Below are positions 27,703 to 29,454 of a DNA stretch of 29,454 nucleotides, one piece after another. The first letter of the stretch is position 1; each line of letters opens with the position of its first letter. A program made the position numbers and the translations under genes. This DNA comes from Mesotaenium endlicherianum (Eukaryota; Streptophyta; Zygnematophyceae; Zygnematales; Mesotaeniaceae). Where the stretch lies: positions 97,456-126,909 of the forward strand of contig WELA01007661.1 in assembly GCA_009602735.1 (NCBI GenBank), written 5' to 3'. The notes under the pieces were generated by a model that was not told where the DNA came from, did not search any database, and was given only the letters and a program-made list of their open reading frames with translations.

Positions 27703-29234
27703 ACAGACACACACGCGCGCACAATCCCACCCCCGTACTCTGGTAAGTAAGAAGGAAAAAATGGAGGGCTTGTGCCGTCCAGACCCCAGAATGTGTTGCT
27801 CCATGAGGAGGCAGTAAGAGTCGGTAGAGCAGCCACAGCCCCACACGCCCAAGCCCAGGGAGTGCCATCAGCACCCGCGGTTCCACCACGACAGCGCCTT
27901 CCCCAGGAAGACAACGCGGCATGCCCTGCTCACAAGACATAAGAAGCTGCCGGTTCTGGCCATGCATTCCGCCCCCAACACCATCCGAGACCGTTCACCC
28001 TCCCTTCACCCCCTTCACCCCCCCCTTCAACCTCCCCAGCCATCCACTTTGCCATTCCAAAACCATAAAGCAACCAAAGGGTAATATAAAGACAAGCATC
28101 AGCACCAACCCCAGCACCACCAACAGTCAGAAGATACCCAAAACAGCCGCAGCCCAGGCAAGCAACTCAGCAGCGCCGAGCCTGCAACCAAACACGCGCT
28201 CGCAGGCGCTCACGCCCGTCAGCGCTCACACTCGCATGGGCGCGCGCACCTGGATGCCAACGCGCGTGTTGAGGCGCAGGCCCTCCAGGGAGCGCGTGCC
28301 CTTGGGCATCTCCAGGAGGTCCTCGGCCGCCACGCGCACGTCCTCACGCGCCACGCCCAGCTGGTTGGGCCCGCGCATGTGCGCGTCAAACACCTCCGTT
28401 ACCAGCGGCACCAGCCCCGGGTGCGCCGCCCACGTGCCGTCGTGGCCCGCCAGCACCTCGCGCAGCTTGTCCGCACGCACCTTGGCAAACGCCGCGTCGT
28501 TGGCCGCCGCGTCGTCCTTAATGGGAATCTGTGCCGCCTGCACACGTGCAGGCACGCGACAGGTGGGGCCAGGAGAGGTGAGGTGGGGCAGGGGCAGCGA
28601 GAGAAAAAGGGAGCTTAGCAGGAGAGTGCAACAAGTGGCGCAAGTACAATGCGGGCTGGCTGACAGATGTCAAACTCGGGACCACACAAACACACTCTCT
28701 CTCTTTTCCTCTGTTTTTCTCGTTTTCCTCTTTTTGGAATTTACGAGTGATGGCATGCACTCTGGGATGGACATGTGTCCAGAGAACATGACACCAACTC
28801 AGACATGTCTAGTTGCAGGGCTGTAGAAGTGGGAACGTCAGCATGGGAAGAAGCTGCAGGCAGGCCCGCGGCTAAATGACACTTCAATCAATAACTCACC
28901 GCCTCACCGTTGAGGGGGACGGAGTGGGGGGGGGGGGGGCTGGCAAGATTGGAGCAGGGGTCACAACAGGCGCCAAAGGCAAGGGCATTGCAGAGCAGCA
29001 AAGCACACACGACCAACAATAGCAGTCAGGGTTTTTAGAGCCACGCACGCCAACACACACATACAGACATATACAGACAGAGGGAGAGTAGGAGAGATGG
29101 CTGCGAGCACGAGCGCCAAGGAGCAACTGAGCGAGCGCGCGAGCGAGCGAGCAACGTACCATGCCGCCCATGGCGTGCACGCCCCTCTTGTGGCACGTCT
29201 GGATGAGCAGCTCCGTGTAGCTCTTCAGAAAGTG
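26448..29234 (-). CDS. MLS: Malate synthase, C-terminal 241 residues (5' partial; exons 29234-29160, 28537-28250, 27483-27241, 26567-26448)
   Basis: Glyoxylate-cycle enzyme joining glyoxylate and acetyl-CoA to malate. Exons read [25 protein letters not shown]; then [23 protein letters not shown] and [10 protein letters not shown]; then [20 protein letters not shown] and [20 protein letters not shown] to GRYQ; then [23 protein letters not shown] and the end EEIMARL. All junctions are phase 0 with GT-AG ends and rebuild the family order without gaps. The Asp of [12 protein letters not shown] (codon 27426-27424) corresponds to the catalytic base of class A enzymes (Asp447 in E. coli AceB). The C-terminal ARL is an acceptable PTS1 signal, so peroxisomal or glyoxysomal location is likely. 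The first exon could instead start at 29259. The N-terminal half, including the Mg-binding acids, lies beyond the window. Confidence 0.95.
26568..27240 (-). other. Malate synthase last intron with CAG/GAG-type triplet runs
   Basis: Donor GTACCC after GRYQ; acceptor GAGCGCAG before EAARLF. The plus strand carries imperfect AGC/GGC/GAG triplets at 27105-27235 and 27020-27035 (polyQ/S/R in false frames). Confidence 0.85.
27484..28249 (-). other. Malate synthase intron containing a long AC/GT microsatellite
   Basis: Donor GTGCGC after VGIQ (28249-28248); acceptor GGGCGCAG at 27491-27484. Contains the (AC)35 tract. Confidence 0.9.
27629..27698 (+). repeat. (AC)35 microsatellite
   Basis: Seventy bases of uninterrupted AC, flanked by interrupted AC/GC repeats on both sides, in an intron. 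GT on the gene's sense strand. Confidence 0.97.
28538..29159 (-). other. Malate synthase intron with a G14 run
   Basis: Donor GTACGT after GGM; acceptor CACGTGTGCAG before AAQIPIK. Contains a run of fourteen G at 28926-28939 (+) and AC/AG-rich stretches. Confidence 0.85.
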
Positions 29235-29454
29235 CTGCATGCACCCCACGTGCACGCCCCCCTTCAATCACGAGGGTCAACCCACAGGACACGCAACCAG
29301 CTCCCTCAACCTCCAACTCAAAATCAGGTGATAGCGACAGGTGATGACGACAGAAGAAGAAAGGCACCACTCGCGCATGGGAACTTAGGAGCCAGAGAGA
29401 AAACAGGCAGCCAGGATAATATCACTATAGAGAGAATAAGAGGAGGGGGGGGGG
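29235..29454 (-). other. Malate synthase intron continuing out of the window
   Basis: No coding match to the upstream part of the enzyme. Ends in a purine/G-run at the window edge. Confidence 0.6.

Noticed and set aside
27921..28826. 301-codon plus-strand frame
   Set aside because: Antisense shadow of malate synthase exon 28250-28537; composition is Pro/Thr/Ser low-complexity on both sides.

Overview
The window is nuclear DNA from a eukaryote. Coding exons are split by GT-AG introns, the introns are rich in microsatellites, and the centre is a pile of LTR retrotransposons. The two host genes point to the green lineage: the Acinus C-terminus has the plant-style ending PLSEEQ, and both long elements are chromodomain-bearing Ty3/gypsy retrotransposons with tRNA-iMet-type primer sites. 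A streptophyte alga or early plant with a repeat-rich genome fits, but the species is inference.

Layout. 637-2561 (+) holds the 3' end of an Acinus-like gene (RRM half, linker exon, RSB motif, stop). 2562-5287 is intergenic. 5288-15237 is element A, a decayed chromovirus on the minus strand: 3' LTR, polypurine tract, an extra post-pol reading frame, chromodomain/integrase, RNase H, RT, protease, CCHC gag, PBS, and a truncated 5' LTR. A 479-bp TRIM (7707-8185, TSD GAGAT) sits inside the extra ORF. An 840-bp TIR element (12336-13175, 8-bp TSD) sits between gag and protease. 15238-15957 is a spacer with a short duplication. 15963-23554 is element B, a second chromovirus on the minus strand, complete with both LTRs and TSD AATTG, and interrupted by a 694-bp insertion. 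23560-26447 is intergenic with several short hairpins. 26448-29234 (-) holds the last four exons in the window of malate synthase, ending in the peroxisomal signal ARL.

The two host genes converge, separated by about 24 kb that is mostly retrotransposon. Both are cut at their 5' ends by the window edges. GC-rich exons contrast with the AT-richer elements.

The most unusual item is the third reading frame of element A (8286 to 6133, minus). It lies between the pol chromodomain and the 3' LTR, where env-like genes sit in other elements, but it has no membrane segment. It encodes a basic start, a charged coiled coil, an unrecognised middle domain and an Arg/Ser-repeat tail. A plausible splice acceptor lies one base before its ATG, and copies of the polypurine 12-mer bracket it. 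Element B is odd in another way: the gag position holds an unrecognised 214-residue ORF without a CCHC knuckle.
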